Below are positions 34,772 to 44,130 of a stretch of DNA of 64,000 bases, piece by piece (position 1 is the first letter of the stretch; each line of letters opens with the position of its first letter). The notes under the pieces are model-generated. The model ran no database searches. It saw only the letters and a program-made list of their open reading frames with translations, and had not been told where the DNA came from. Source of the DNA: Cryptosporangium aurantiacum. Lineage in GTDB: Bacteria; Actinomycetota; Actinomycetes; Mycobacteriales; Cryptosporangiaceae. Location of the stretch: the NCBI RefSeq assembly GCF_900143005.1, contig NZ_FRCS01000019.1, positions 62,001-126,000 on the forward strand, read 5' to 3'. The translations under genes were made by a program, and so were the position numbers.

Positions 34772-37700
34772 CTAAACAGTGTGCGACGATCCGGTCCCCG
34801 AGGTCGCCTCGGACGACGAGACACCCGTCATTCGCTCGAGTTCGGCCCGCACCCCGTCCGGACTCAACCAGCCGTAGCCGGCGTATCGCAGATCCCGCAG
34901 CAGGCGCTGGAAGTCGTCCTCGGTCCAGGAGGGGCGTCCGTGCCGGCGCAACTCTCCGTCGACGAGCGGCGTCTGCCGGGTCACGAAGACGCTCAGGAAA
35001 GGCCGGGCGCCCTCGTCCCAATCGGCCGGCTCCCGCACCGCCAGTTCCCAGTCGACTTCCCACCTCCGTAGGCCCGCGGAGGTCCCGGCGAGGGCATATC
35101 GGCCGTCGCCGCTCCAACCGACCCCACGGACATGGGTCCCGGGTAAGTCGACGGTGTGCAGGCACTGGCCGTTCGTCAGGTCCCACACCTGGAACGCCGC
35201 CGTCGGTCCCGCGATCAACGCGTACCGCCCGTCGGGGGTGAGGGCCAGCGAGCGCACGTCCCTGTCCGGTGGGGCACCGGCTGTTCCGCGACTGTCCTCG
35301 CCGACGGAGATCGAGCGCAGGCACACGCCGGTGGCGGTGTCCCAGACTCGCAGCGTCCCGTCGAACGCTCCCCCCGAGACGATCGTTCGAGCGTCGGCGC
35401 TGAACTGGAGACAGGATACGTAGCGCTCATGGCCGCGCAGAACGTGGAGGCACCGGCCGGTGGCGAGGTCCCACACCCGCAGAAATCCGGGCCGTTCCCA
35501 CGGCGAACCCTCCGCTTCCTCCTCCGCCGACACAGCGAACCGGCCGTCCGGGCTGAACGCGACGGCGAGGATCTGAGCGCTCTGCGTCTCGATCACCCGG
35601 AGGCAGTGGCCGGAGTGGAGGTCCCAGACCCGGATCGTGGGATGCCGGTACTGCTCCCCCGACAGCGTCGCCCGGTACTGCTCCGCCGACAGACCCAGCC
35701 GGCCGTCCGCGCTGACGGCTGTCGAGCCCACCACTGACGTGTGGCCGCGCAGGACGTGCCGGCACCGGCCCGTCGTGAGGTCCCACACTCGCAGGGCGTA
35801 GTCGTCGTCCGGGAACGCGGACCGCCCACCGTAAGTGTTGTCCACCTGGAGGCTGCCGCTCGAAAGCGCGATCCGTGCGTCCGGGCTCATCGAGACGGCC
35901 TGGAGGACGAAGACACGTCCGTCGAGTGTCGCCACGGCGCGGTCGGCCGACACGTCCCACAGCGACAGCGTCTGGGCACCATCGTCCACGAGGACCTTCG
36001 TGCCGTCGGCGCTCAGGCACAGCGCGCGGCCCGCGGGCCGAATCCCGGTCATCGTCCGCTCCGGCCACATCGCGCGAATGCCGACGTGTCGAGACCGTTC
36101 CGCCAGTCGTCGCCACGAGGCGAGCACCGCGGACGAACGCTCCACGCTCGGAATCCGGCGCGCCTGGTCGAGCAGCGTCTTCGCGGTGACCAACCGCTGC
36201 TCGGTCATGGCTCGCTCCGCGTCCTGGATCAGGCTCTCCAACTGGACGGAACGGCGGGCCAACTCGGTGTGCTCGGCCGGGCGGCAGAGCTGCAACGGAC
36301 AGACGTACGGCTCGCGCGGGGCGGTCCACTCGCGCAGCTGCCCGCGCCGATCACCGGTGAGCGCGTCGCTCCGGCCCGACGGCGTGCAGATGGCGTCCTC
36401 GAACGTGTACCGGCAGCGCCCGGTCGCCACCTCCCAGACCCGCACGTCGGAACGGTTCGTGACCAGAGGCGTGTAGTCGTTGGTCACGACCAGCGCCCCG
36501 TCGGCGCTGAAGCGGATCGACGTCACCTTCCCGCTGTGACCCTGCAGGGTCCGCAGCTGCCGACCGGTGCTGACCTCCCACACGTCCACCGCGCCGCGGT
36601 CGTTCCCGGTCAGCGCGATCCGGGCGTCGCGGTCGAGGGCGAGCGCGGTGATCGGGGTAGGACCCACGGCTATGACGGCGACGCAACGGCCGGTGGCCAG
36701 ATCCCACACGCGGACGTTCTGATCGTCCGGCCCACCGCGGTAGCTGCGGTAGCTGCGGTCTGTCGAGAGCGCGAAGCGCCCGTCCTGACTCAGTCCGACC
36801 ACACCGCCCGTCGTGGAGGACCGCGCCGCGTCGGTGAGGAGGTAGACCAGGCGGCCGGTGTTCAGGTCCCACACCAGCACCGCGCCGCCGGGTTCAGCGG
36901 CGACCGCCACCCGCCCGTTGCCGACCAGACAGGTCGCTTCCCGGACCTCCACACAGCGGTCGCCCGGTAGGTCCCAGAGCTTCAGCTGGTTCGACTCGTC
37001 GCGGGACAACGCGAACCGGCCGTTGTCGGCCAGGCAGACGTCTACGAGGCCGCCCCGTCCCGGTGTCCCATGTCCTGCCCTAGCGGCGGTCAGGTCACGA
37101 CGTTCGCCGGTAGCGGTGTCCCAGACGTGGACGACGCCGACGCCGGAACCGGTCAGCGCGAGGCGTCCGTCTGGGCTCGAGCACACAGAGGTCAAACCGA
37201 CGGACTGCGGATAACCGCGATGATCGAGGTCACGCAGGCGTTGGCCGGTCTCTCCGTCCCAGACCCCCACGACGTCACTCGCGCGGCCGCCGTTGATGCC
37301 ACGGCTACGGAGCGCGCTGGAGAGCACCACCCGCCGGTCGCCGCTGACGTGTGTCGGTCGCACCGGCCGGCCGTCGTGGCCGGGGAGGGTGCAGAGCACG
37401 CGGCTGATCGCGTGGCGATCGTCCCGCGCGCGTTCGACGTCGGCGCGCACTTGTGATTCGTCGGGCGCCAGCTCTGCGGCCCGTTCCAGCAGCGGTCGGG
37501 CCGCGTCCGGGTCGCCGCGTTCGAGGTGGATCTGTCCGAGCAGGTGCACTCCCCGCCAGTTGTCGGTGTTGCCCGCGCCGACCGCCTCGAGCTCGGCGAT
37601 CAGCTCGTCGTCCCGGATGAGCCCGGTCCTCCATCGCAGCAGCCCGACGTTGAACACCGCCTCCAGGTGCCGGGGATCGGTCCGTAGTGCCTCGGCGAAC

Positions 37701-39508
37701 ACGCGCTGTGCGTCGTCTTCTCGTCCCAGGTCGAGCAACGAGAGCGCGTGGTTGGTCAACTCGTCGGCCCGGAGCTGGGCAGCGGCGGGCCGGGGTCGTC
37801 CGTAGCGGGAACCGGTCTCGCTTTCGTAGGCATCAACGAGCCGGGCCGCGACGTCGTCCAGCGTCGCCGGTCGCCCGGCGGGGTCGTCGGTCAGGCAGGA
37901 GGCGAGCACGTCCGCCACCGACGACGGCATCGGTACGGCCAAGTCAGCGGCCGACTCCGGTTCGCGGTACGCGGCCAGTGCCGCCCCGGCCGCCGGTCCC
38001 GCCATCCAGGTGAGCTCGCCGGTGAACATCTCCAGCACCGTGACCGCGAAACTCCAGATGTCGCTGCGTCGGCCCACCGGGGCGCGCGCCGCCTGTTCCG
38101 GCGACGCGTAGGCGGGCGTGAGCCCTCCGACCGTGACGAGGATGCTGCCGTCCCGGAGCGCCGGCGCGGTCGCGCCACCCGTCCCGGCCGCCCGTGCCAG
38201 CCCGAAGTCGGTCACCTTGGCCGTGCCGCCGTCGGTGAGGAGGATGTTCGCCGGCTTGACGTCCTGGTGCACCACCGCGTGGCCGTGCGCGTGCGCCAAG
38301 CCCCAGGCGATCTGGATGGCCAGGTCCAGAACGCGCGCGAGCACGACGTCGGGCTCACCCTGATACAGGCGGCGGTCGTCGATCCGGTCCCGCAGGCTGC
38401 CACCGCCGACGTACTCGGCGAACACGCGCGGTACACCGTCGAAGGAACGGACGTAGTGGCAGGCGCACACGTTCGGGTGCAGGCCGAGGGACACCCACGT
38501 CTGTGCCTCCCGGACGAAGCGCTCCCGGTCCACCTCGGTGGCGAACAACTCCGGCCGAGGGCTCTTCACGGCCAGGTCGACGTCCCACGCCAGGTGCCGC
38601 ACGCGGTACACCAGACCCATCGCGCCCTGACCGTGCACGTCCCGAACCTCGTAGAGATCGGCGATCCGGTCACCGACCTGCCACGCTTCGGTCTCGCGTT
38701 TCGCGCGGGGTGGACTCACCGGCGGGCCGGTCACCGGCGGCGCATCCACCGGTGGCCAGGGCCCCGGCGGGGGCCCGCCGGCCGGCTGCAGCGCCGTCGA
38801 CTCGACGAGCTGCGGGCCCGGTGGCAGCGACAGCGGCCGCGCGGTCCGGACGGTCTGGGCGGTCATCGCGGCGACGCTGATCGCGAGCCAACCCGCGGCG
38901 GTCCAGGGGTTGACCCACAGGCCGATCACGCCGAGCACCACCACCGCGGCGCCCACCCCGACCAGCGCCTGTCCGACCCGGCGCACCCCCGTCATCCAGC
39001 GACGAGTGCCGATCCAGTAGGGAGCGATGCCGCTGATCAGTTCCCAGCCACCGGCCACCGTCCAGGCTCCCCAACCGAACGCGGAGGAAGCGGCGAAGAA
39101 CACGATCGCGGTCGCCGGCCAGCCCACCACCAGCGCGTAGTGCCACGCCGTCGAGCGAAGCGGGCGCTCAGTGGCTCCGTACGCCGTGAGCCGGCCACGC
39201 AGGACGGCAGCGGCGGCGGCGATCACCCAGACGCTGAGACAGATCCAGCCGCTGACGCCCAGCCCGACTCCGCTCCCGACGACCAGCACAGCCGCGGCGG
39301 GCCCGGCCAGCACGTCGCCGACGTGTCGGAAGGGCCGGTTCTGTCGCGCGCCGAGGAACGACACCGCCGCCGCGACTGCGAGCGCGACAACGGCCGCGGC
39401 CGGCATCACCGCGTTGGTGTCGCGGACGGACGCGGCCACGCCGGTCGCGACCAGCAGGCCACCGGCCAGCGTCACCAACTCCATCGACGCCGAAGACCGC
39501 ACAGACAC
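34772..39508 (-). CDS. Ser/Thr protein kinase with N-terminal membrane domain, TPR and WD40 repeats
   Basis: The 1578-residue protein has five or six membrane helices in residues 10-220, a Pro-rich linker (225-270), a kinase domain (about 282-560), TPR-like helices (about 585-690) and two blocks of WD40 repeats (about 705-1060 and 1150-1500) separated by a helical segment. Kinase motifs: GQGAMGLVY, invariant Lys315, HQDVKPAN (Asp416, Asn421; HQD instead of HRD), DFG at 434-436, and YASPEQ. These support activity. The usual PknB layout has one helix after the kinase; here several lie before it, and the propellers would be cytoplasmic. A scaffold-forming signalling kinase is inferred. A small membrane gene follows directly. 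Confidence 0.93.
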   Translation of the reverse strand: MSVRSSASMELVTLAGGLLVATGVAASVRDTNAVMPAAAVVALAVAAAVSFLGARQNRPFRHVGDVLAGPAAAVLVVGSGVGLGVSGWICLSVWVIAAAAAVLRGRLTAYGATERPLRSTAWHYALVVGWPATAIVFFAASSAFGWGAWTVAGGWELISGIAPYWIGTRRWMTGVRRVGQALVGVGAAVVVLGVIGLWVNPWTAAGWLAISVAAMTAQTVRTARPLSLPPGPQLVESTALQPAGGPPPGPWPPVDAPPVTGPPVSPPRAKRETEAWQVGDRIADLYEVRDVHGQGAMGLVYRVRHLAWDVDLAVKSPRPELFATEVDRERFVREAQTWVSLGLHPNVCACHYVRSFDGVPRVFAEYVGGGSLRDRIDDRRLYQGEPDVVLARVLDLAIQIAWGLAHAHGHAVVHQDVKPANILLTDGGTAKVTDFGLARAAGTGGATAPALRDGSILVTVGGLTPAYASPEQAARAPVGRRSDIWSFAVTVLEMFTGELTWMAGPAAGAALAAYREPESAADLAVPMPSSVADVLASCLTDDPAGRPATLDDVAARLVDAYESETGSRYGRPRPAAAQLRADELTNHALSLLDLGREDDAQRVFAEALRTDPRHLEAVFNVGLLRWRTGLIRDDELIAELEAVGAGNTDNWRGVHLLGQIHLERGDPDAARPLLERAAELAPDESQVRADVERARDDRHAISRVLCTLPGHDGRPVRPTHVSGDRRVVLSSALRSRGINGGRASDVVGVWDGETGQRLRDLDHRGYPQSVGLTSVCSSPDGRLALTGSGVGVVHVWDTATGERRDLTAARAGHGTPGRGGLVDVCLADNGRFALSRDESNQLKLWDLPGDRCVEVREATCLVGNGRVAVAAEPGGAVLVWDLNTGRLVYLLTDAARSSTTGGVVGLSQDGRFALSTDRSYRSYRGGPDDQNVRVWDLATGRCVAVIAVGPTPITALALDRDARIALTGNDRGAVDVWEVSTGRQLRTLQGHSGKVTSIRFSADGALVVTNDYTPLVTNRSDVRVWEVATGRCRYTFEDAICTPSGRSDALTGDRRGQLREWTAPREPYVCPLQLCRPAEHTELARRSVQLESLIQDAERAMTEQRLVTAKTLLDQARRIPSVERSSAVLASWRRLAERSRHVGIRAMWPERTMTGIRPAGRALCLSADGTKVLVDDGAQTLSLWDVSADRAVATLDGRVFVLQAVSMSPDARIALSSGSLQVDNTYGGRSAFPDDDYALRVWDLTTGRCRHVLRGHTSVVGSTAVSADGRLGLSAEQYRATLSGEQYRHPTIRVWDLHSGHCLRVIETQSAQILAVAFSPDGRFAVSAEEEAEGSPWERPGFLRVWDLATGRCLHVLRGHERYVSCLQFSADARTIVSGGAFDGTLRVWDTATGVCLRSISVGEDSRGTAGAPPDRDVRSLALTPDGRYALIAGPTAAFQVWDLTNGQCLHTVDLPGTHVRGVGWSGDGRYALAGTSAGLRRWEVDWELAVREPADWDEGARPFLSVFVTRQTPLVDGELRRHGRPSWTEDDFQRLLRDLRYAGYGWLSPDGVRAELERMTGVSSSEATSGTGSSHTV

Positions 39509-39593
39509 GAAGCTCTCTCCCTCGGGCGTGGGCGCTGGCGAAGAGGCTCCATGCTAGGGGTCGGTATCTCGGCGGAGCGCTTGAAGCACACAG

Positions 39594-39621
39594 CGGGCCC
39601 GGAGCGTTTGCTCCGGGCCCG
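39594..39621 (-). terminator. Strong terminator after DUF6069 gene
   Basis: A perfect 12-bp stem (CGGGCCCGGAGC with GCTCCGGGCCCG) closes a 4-base GTTT loop, 15 bp beyond the DUF6069 stop codon. It separates that gene from the kinase gene. Confidence 0.8.
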
Positions 39622-39636
39622 TCGCCATCTTGGGGT

Positions 39637-40047
39637 TCAGGCGGACATCCGTCGCGCGATGGCGGGGATGACGATCGCGGCGGCAACCACGTGGGTGACC
39701 ATCAGCAGAATCTTGGTGCTGGGAGCGGCGTCCACGAGGACGTCCGGGACCAGCGAGAGCACGGTCAGCGCCACGGTGGCGCGGACGAACGTGCGGCGCG
39801 GGTGCCGGGCGAAGCGGCCGAGCGCGACGGCCAGCACCACCCCGACCAGCGAGAAGATCGCCGTCAGCTGGGTGAACCCGAGCAGCGGGATCGGCGCACC
39901 GGCGATGTCGAGGCTGATTCCGGCGGCGCGGCCGGCCGCCGCGACGGCGGTGGTGGCGATGCTCGCCGCGGCCGTGGCCGCGATCCCGGCGACGACCATG
40001 GAGCGGGTCGGGGAGACGGCCGGGAGGGTGGCGTGCGTGGTGGTCAT
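39637..40047 (-). CDS. DUF6069 family membrane protein
   Basis: The 136-residue protein has four hydrophobic helices. The pattern IPLLGFTQLTAIFSLVGVVLA, then RFARHPRRTF, LSLVPDVLVDA and a final HVVAAAIVIPAIARR matches DUF6069, a family of small actinobacterial integral membrane proteins with no known function. It stands alone, closed by a strong hairpin. The ATG is preceded by a purine-rich stretch. Confidence 0.75.
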   Translation of the reverse strand: MTTTHATLPAVSPTRSMVVAGIAATAAASIATTAVAAAGRAAGISLDIAGAPIPLLGFTQLTAIFSLVGVVLAVALGRFARHPRRTFVRATVALTVLSLVPDVLVDAAPSTKILLMVTHVVAAAIVIPAIARRMSA

Positions 40048-40260
40048 TGCGGCCTCCGAAGCGACGGTGAGCCGGCCCTGCGCCGGTCTCTCATCACCAC
40101 TACGAAGCCACCCCGCCCCCTACGACACCCGCGGTCCCGGGATAGCGGACCCATCCAGGGCAGCCCCAGCTACCCCAAGCGGGTCCACTCCCCTGACCAG
40201 CGATTCCGGAGACGAACGGCACCGTCGAGTGGGACCGCCTCTCCGCGAGGAAGCCGCCGG

Positions 40261-40452
40261 CTAGAACTGTGATTCACTCCAGCGGTGCCCCTGGGCGCAC
40301 GCGCGGTTGGGCGTCGGCTCGGGCCCTTCGGGCAGAACGCAGCCGCCGAGCGCCACCTGCCCGGCCTCAGCAGCCTCGAAGGTCTCCAGGTCAGGCATAC
40401 CGAACAGCAACGGCACACTCGGCGCGTCGCACGTGGGACAGGTCGGGTTCAC
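40261..40452 (-). CDS. Small zinc-ribbon-like protein
   Basis: The GTG start at 40452 gives 63 residues: PTCPTCDAPSVPLLFGMPDLETFEAAEAGQ (cited in part), then LGGCVLPEG and RACAQGHRW. A CPTC pair and two later cysteines suggest a zinc site. Small proteins of this pattern occur widely in bacteria without function. It is isolated between the DUF6069 gene and the Tat-type protein. Longer starts are possible. Confidence 0.6.
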   Translation of the reverse strand: MNPTCPTCDAPSVPLLFGMPDLETFEAAEAGQVALGGCVLPEGPEPTPNRACAQGHRWSESQF

Positions 40453-40624
40453 GTCTCCACACGTTAGACGCCCCGCTCGGGGTGGTCCGCGGACGGTAGC
40501 CTGCGTCGACAACCGCGGCTTCTACCGGCCCCACATCCTGCTGCGCCGGATGCCCCCGCTGCCGCCGGTGGACATCGACTGAGTCCGGCTCCCCGGCTGG
40601 CGCCCGTGGCCCATACTCGCGACC

Positions 40625-42028
40625 GTGACCGAGATCTCTCGCCGATCGGCGCTGCTGGCCCTCGCCGGTGTCGGAGCGGTGACCGCCGCCGGGGGCGTTG
40701 CCTGGGCCGCGCTCCGGGACGACGCCTCCGAGTCGGGAACTCTGGAATCGATCCGCGCGCGTGCCTGGCGCGCCAGCATCGGCCACGACCAGTTCACGCC
40801 GCCGGTCCACAAGGACGGCACGCTGTACTGCTACGACCCGCAGGGCGTCGCGTACGCGCTCGATCTCCGCACCGGCGCCCTGCGGTGGAAATACGCGACG
40901 AACCTGCACCCGGCTCTCGCCGGCCCGGTTCCGGCCGGCAATCGGCTGATCGTCGGGGGCGCCACCGGCCCGGTCGCCGACACCACGACCGGCAAGCTCC
41001 TCGCCCTCGACCGCGAGACCGGCCGCGTGGCGTGGCAGCACTCACTCGCGGTTCTTCCGGTGGCAAAACCCATTCCCGGTACCGACCTGCTCGGGGTCGG
41101 CGACCAGTCCGGCCTCATTTCCGGCCGTAACATCGACGACGCACGCGAAGCCTGGCGAATTCCGGCTCGGGTCAGCGGGACGGACAACTTCAACGGGATC
41201 GTCCGGCTCGAGGCATCCGACGAACGCCTCTACGCGGTGTACGAGCACAGCGCGCTGGATTCCAGGACGCACATGCTGACCGCGATCGACGAGGGCGGGG
41301 CGGTCCTCTGGAGCGTCGATCGACAGTGGAGGCCCAGGAAGGCTCGCCGGGCCGATCCGGGCGGAGAGCCGCAACTCGTCACGTGGCTGAAGCCCGGGAG
41401 TGACGGCCTCCTGCACGTCCTTCGCTCCCCCACCAGCACGGACGGCTACGGCGTCGACGACCCGTCCACCAGCGAAGAGCTGATCACCTGCCGAGCGGAT
41501 ACCGGCGAGGTGGTCTGGCGGCTCGAGGCCCACCGCATCGACGCGCCCCCGAGGCTCGTCGACGGCGTCATTTATCTGAAGGCCAAGCGGCGGGCATCAG
41601 ACCCGGCAGAGGTCCGCGCGATCGATGCCCGGACCGGAGAGGTGCGGTGGTCGTACACGTCGGCGGGGAGCGTCGTCGCGATGCTGGAGCGCTCCGACCA
41701 GACCATGATCGCCGTCGGGCGGGACGCGGTCTGCGCGGGCGGCGGCTTCGGTTTTGTGGTTCTCGATCGCGACTCCGGTAAGGAGCTCTGGTCCGCCCCC
41801 GAAGCGCGCGGGTACTTCGGGCGGGAACCGGTCGCGTCGGACGACGCGGTGTTCGTGACCGAGAGCAGCAATGAGAACTCGGTCGTCCGCGCCTGGCAGC
41901 TGCGCGACGGCAAACCGTTGCGCACCCAGGAAGGGCTCGCGGTCAGCGTCCACCTGCTGGTGGAGGACAACGTGTTGATCGCGACGACCGTGCAGGCGAT
42001 CCACGCCTACCCGCTCCCGCTGAACTGA
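40625..42028 (+). CDS. Exported PQQ-like beta-propeller protein
   Basis: The 467-residue protein starts with a twin-arginine signal, SRRSALLALAGVGAVTAAGG, so export by Tat is likely. The mature part has repeating propeller blades of the PQQ-binding-like type, such as GVAYALDLRTGALRWKY, KLLALDRETGRVAWQH, LITCRADTGEVVWRL and EVRAIDARTGEVRWSY. No metal or quinone ligand set is obvious, so it may be a structural or binding protein, not a dehydrogenase. The GTG start has no clear ribosome binding site. Confidence 0.85.
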   Translation: MTEISRRSALLALAGVGAVTAAGGVAWAALRDDASESGTLESIRARAWRASIGHDQFTPPVHKDGTLYCYDPQGVAYALDLRTGALRWKYATNLHPALAGPVPAGNRLIVGGATGPVADTTTGKLLALDRETGRVAWQHSLAVLPVAKPIPGTDLLGVGDQSGLISGRNIDDAREAWRIPARVSGTDNFNGIVRLEASDERLYAVYEHSALDSRTHMLTAIDEGGAVLWSVDRQWRPRKARRADPGGEPQLVTWLKPGSDGLLHVLRSPTSTDGYGVDDPSTSEELITCRADTGEVVWRLEAHRIDAPPRLVDGVIYLKAKRRASDPAEVRAIDARTGEVRWSYTSAGSVVAMLERSDQTMIAVGRDAVCAGGGFGFVVLDRDSGKELWSAPEARGYFGREPVASDDAVFVTESSNENSVVRAWQLRDGKPLRTQEGLAVSVHLLVEDNVLIATTVQAIHAYPLPLN

Positions 42029-42035
42029 CCCCTCG

Positions 42036-42206
42036 GTGCGCGCGGATCCGTTCCCGGTAGTTCTGCTGAGCGCCGGCGCCGTCGGTGCCGTGGCGGCGGC
42101 CCTCGCCGGTCGGTTCGACGGCGCGATCGCGGACTTGGACCGCACCGCCGAACTCGTCGGACGGATCGAGCTCGGCATGCGGCCTCGTCCGACCGACCTG
42201 CTCTGA
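42036..42206 (+). CDS. Short hypothetical protein
   Basis: The GTG at 42036 opens 56 residues with coding-like third positions: a hydrophobic alanine-rich N-terminal helix (VVLLSAGAVGAVAAALAG) and then DLDRTAELVGRIELG. It starts 8 bp after the propeller gene and ends 10 bp before the stop of the convergent monooxygenase, suggesting it is a real second cistron. No family recognised. Confidence 0.4.
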   Translation: MRADPFPVVLLSAGAVGAVAAALAGRFDGAIADLDRTAELVGRIELGMRPRPTDLL

Positions 42207-42216
42207 CCGCCTGCGC

Positions 42217-43548
42217 TCAGGCGGCGTCGGGTGCCCGAACGGTCCGGAGGCCGGCGAGGAACTTCCGCCGGAGCGCCGGGACCTTGCCGGTGAGCGCGAA
42301 GTAAGTTCGGGCGCCGGCGAGAGCCAGCCGTCCGACGACCCCGGACTTGTAGAGCGGATCGCCGGCGGAGGTGCCGTTGTTGTCGAGGGAGGCCGCGACC
42401 CGGGCGGTGCCGTTGGGCAGCATCGCCAGCTCGTAGTCCCCGATCGCCGCCACGACGTCCTTGCGGCCCTCGGAGGCCGCCGTGAGTTCGCGGCAGAGGA
42501 CCGCGGCGTCCCACAGTGCGGTGTTCGCGCCGACGCCCTGGCCGGGGGTCATCGTGTGGATGGCGTCACCGAGCAGCGTGACGGTCGTCGGCGTCCACGC
42601 GGGGACCGGCGCCGACGTGGCGATCCGGAGCGCGAACGCCGCGTCGGGGTCAGAGAGCGTGAAAAGGCGGCGAAGGCTCGGATGCCAGTCGGTCGTCGCG
42701 TCGAGCGCAGCGCCGATCAGGTCGTGGCCACGCCGGTCGGCGATCCGCTCGGGGAATCGGTCGTGGACGCTCCACACGGAGAGGTTGACGTAGTCGCGGG
42801 AGCTGTCGAACTGCAGCCCGGACCAGGCGTCCAGGAGCGCGGCGTCGGCGGGGTCCTTCGGCCGTCCCTCGGCGTCCCAGGGGAACTCCATCACGTGCAG
42901 CATCCCGACCATCCCGCGCCGTCCGAAGATCAGCGACAGTCCATTGAGCACCTCGGGGCTCAACAATGCCCGCGTTTCCGCGGTCAACGGCGTCTTGGTG
43001 GCGATCGCGGTGATCCCGGTGTCGGTCACGGTCGCGTGCGGGAGGTACTGCCGCCGGACCGCGGATCGGGTGCCGTCGGCGGCCACGAGGACGTCGCCGG
43101 TCGCCTGGCTGCCGTCGGAGAAGAACGCGGTCACGGTGCCGTCGGGGTTTGTCTCGTACCGGGTGAACTCGCTGCCGTACCGCACCACGTCGTCCATGTC
43201 GGTGAACAGCACCTGGCGGAGCGTCGACCGGGAGACCGAGCGTTCGGCCTGGACGGCGAACCGGTCGGTGGGTAACGGGATGGACGCGGTGTGTTTCATC
43301 CCTTCGGTCAGCACGTTGAAGTACGACGGCGCCCGCGCGCAGGTCGCCACGAACGTGTCGAACAGCGTCGGTGGCAGGCAGTCGTGCAGCGCCTGGCTGC
43401 CGATCGCGTCGATGCCGACGCGGTAGCCGTAGAGGCCGTCGCGGCGCGATCCGTACCGCTCGTACACCGTCACGTGCACGCCGGCCTTCTTCAGCCCGTG
43501 TGCCAGGCACATCCCGCCGGTGCCACCGCCGATGACCATGACTCGCAC
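42217..43548 (-). CDS. FAD-dependent monooxygenase (PHBH fold)
   Basis: The 443-residue protein has the FAD motif VIGGGTGGMCLAHGL at the N-terminus, the DG motif LVAADGTRSAVRRQY around residue 160, and GDAIHTMTPGQGVGANTAL as the GD/second FAD motif. This is the class A flavoprotein hydroxylase group that hydroxylates aromatic or polyketide substrates with NAD(P)H and oxygen. It is divergent from a MarR gene, with two palindromic operators between them, so induction by an aromatic compound is likely (inference). Confidence 0.9.
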   Translation of the reverse strand: MRVMVIGGGTGGMCLAHGLKKAGVHVTVYERYGSRRDGLYGYRVGIDAIGSQALHDCLPPTLFDTFVATCARAPSYFNVLTEGMKHTASIPLPTDRFAVQAERSVSRSTLRQVLFTDMDDVVRYGSEFTRYETNPDGTVTAFFSDGSQATGDVLVAADGTRSAVRRQYLPHATVTDTGITAIATKTPLTAETRALLSPEVLNGLSLIFGRRGMVGMLHVMEFPWDAEGRPKDPADAALLDAWSGLQFDSSRDYVNLSVWSVHDRFPERIADRRGHDLIGAALDATTDWHPSLRRLFTLSDPDAAFALRIATSAPVPAWTPTTVTLLGDAIHTMTPGQGVGANTALWDAAVLCRELTAASEGRKDVVAAIGDYELAMLPNGTARVAASLDNNGTSAGDPLYKSGVVGRLALAGARTYFALTGKVPALRRKFLAGLRTVRAPDAA

Positions 43549-43568
43549 AGTGATCCCCTCTCCTCCGG

Positions 43569-43624
43569 GATAGCTTGAAAATCAAGCTATCTGAGCGTAG
43601 GCACAGACTCCCTTGAAAATCAAG
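43569..43624. promoter_or_regulatory. Twin MarR operator candidates
   Basis: Two copies of CTTGAAAATCAAG occur at 43574-43586 and 43612-43624, 38 bp apart. The first is the centre of a 23-bp palindrome with 10-bp arms (43569-43591). They fill the gap between the flavin monooxygenase and MarR genes. The AT-rich palindromes stand out from the GC-rich surroundings. Confidence 0.8.
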
Positions 43625-43653
43625 TAGTCTCCGGGCAACCGGAAGGGAGCCAG

Positions 43654-44124
43654 ATGGCGAGCACGATGCAGGACACGTTGAGCGAACTCGGGCGCATCGT
43701 GCAGAGCTATCAAGCGGCCAACGACGACACCGATCGGGAAACCGCCCGGATCCTCCGGGTGAACCGGACCGACCTGCGCTGCCTGGAGTTGCTTCTGGAC
43801 TCCGGCGGCGTCACCCCCCGGTCGCTCGGAGACCGGCTCGGCCTCACCACCGGGAGCGTGACCGCGATGCTCGACCGGCTCGAACGCCTCGGGTTCCTGA
43901 CCCGCAACCCACATCCGGACGACGGCCGCAAGCTCGTCGTCACGATCACCAGCCAGGGCGCCGAACGGTGTTATGCGCTCTTCGCACCGCTGGTCGACGA
44001 GGGCAGTCGCGTGATGGCCGAGCAGTTCACCGTCGACGAACTCCAGCTCGCCATTCGGTTCCTCCGCACGCTCACCGACGTGCAGAATCGCCACGTCAGC
44101 CGGCTCGCCGATCATGGGCGGTAG
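43654..44124 (+). CDS. MarR-family regulator
   Basis: The 156-residue protein has a winged helix with LTTGSVTAMLDRLERLGFLTRNPHPDDGRK, cited in part as SVTAMLDRLERLGF and HPDDGRK (the wing). GAAGGGAG lies 7 bases before the ATG. It should repress the divergent monooxygenase and itself through the two palindromes. The LysR gene starts 6 bp after its stop, so both belong to one operon. Confidence 0.9.
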   Translation: MASTMQDTLSELGRIVQSYQAANDDTDRETARILRVNRTDLRCLELLLDSGGVTPRSLGDRLGLTTGSVTAMLDRLERLGFLTRNPHPDDGRKLVVTITSQGAERCYALFAPLVDEGSRVMAEQFTVDELQLAIRFLRTLTDVQNRHVSRLADHGR

Positions 44125-44130
44125 AGATCG

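Noticed and set aside
37748-40264. Long plus-strand open frame across the kinase gene and beyond
   Set aside because: It is antisense to the kinase and DUF6069 genes; composition is Arg/Gly/Pro-rich, without domains or a start signal. High GC produces such frames.
40482-40582. Short plus-strand frame ending before the beta-propeller gene
   Set aside because: About 33 residues with no supported start; it may be chance, given the high GC.
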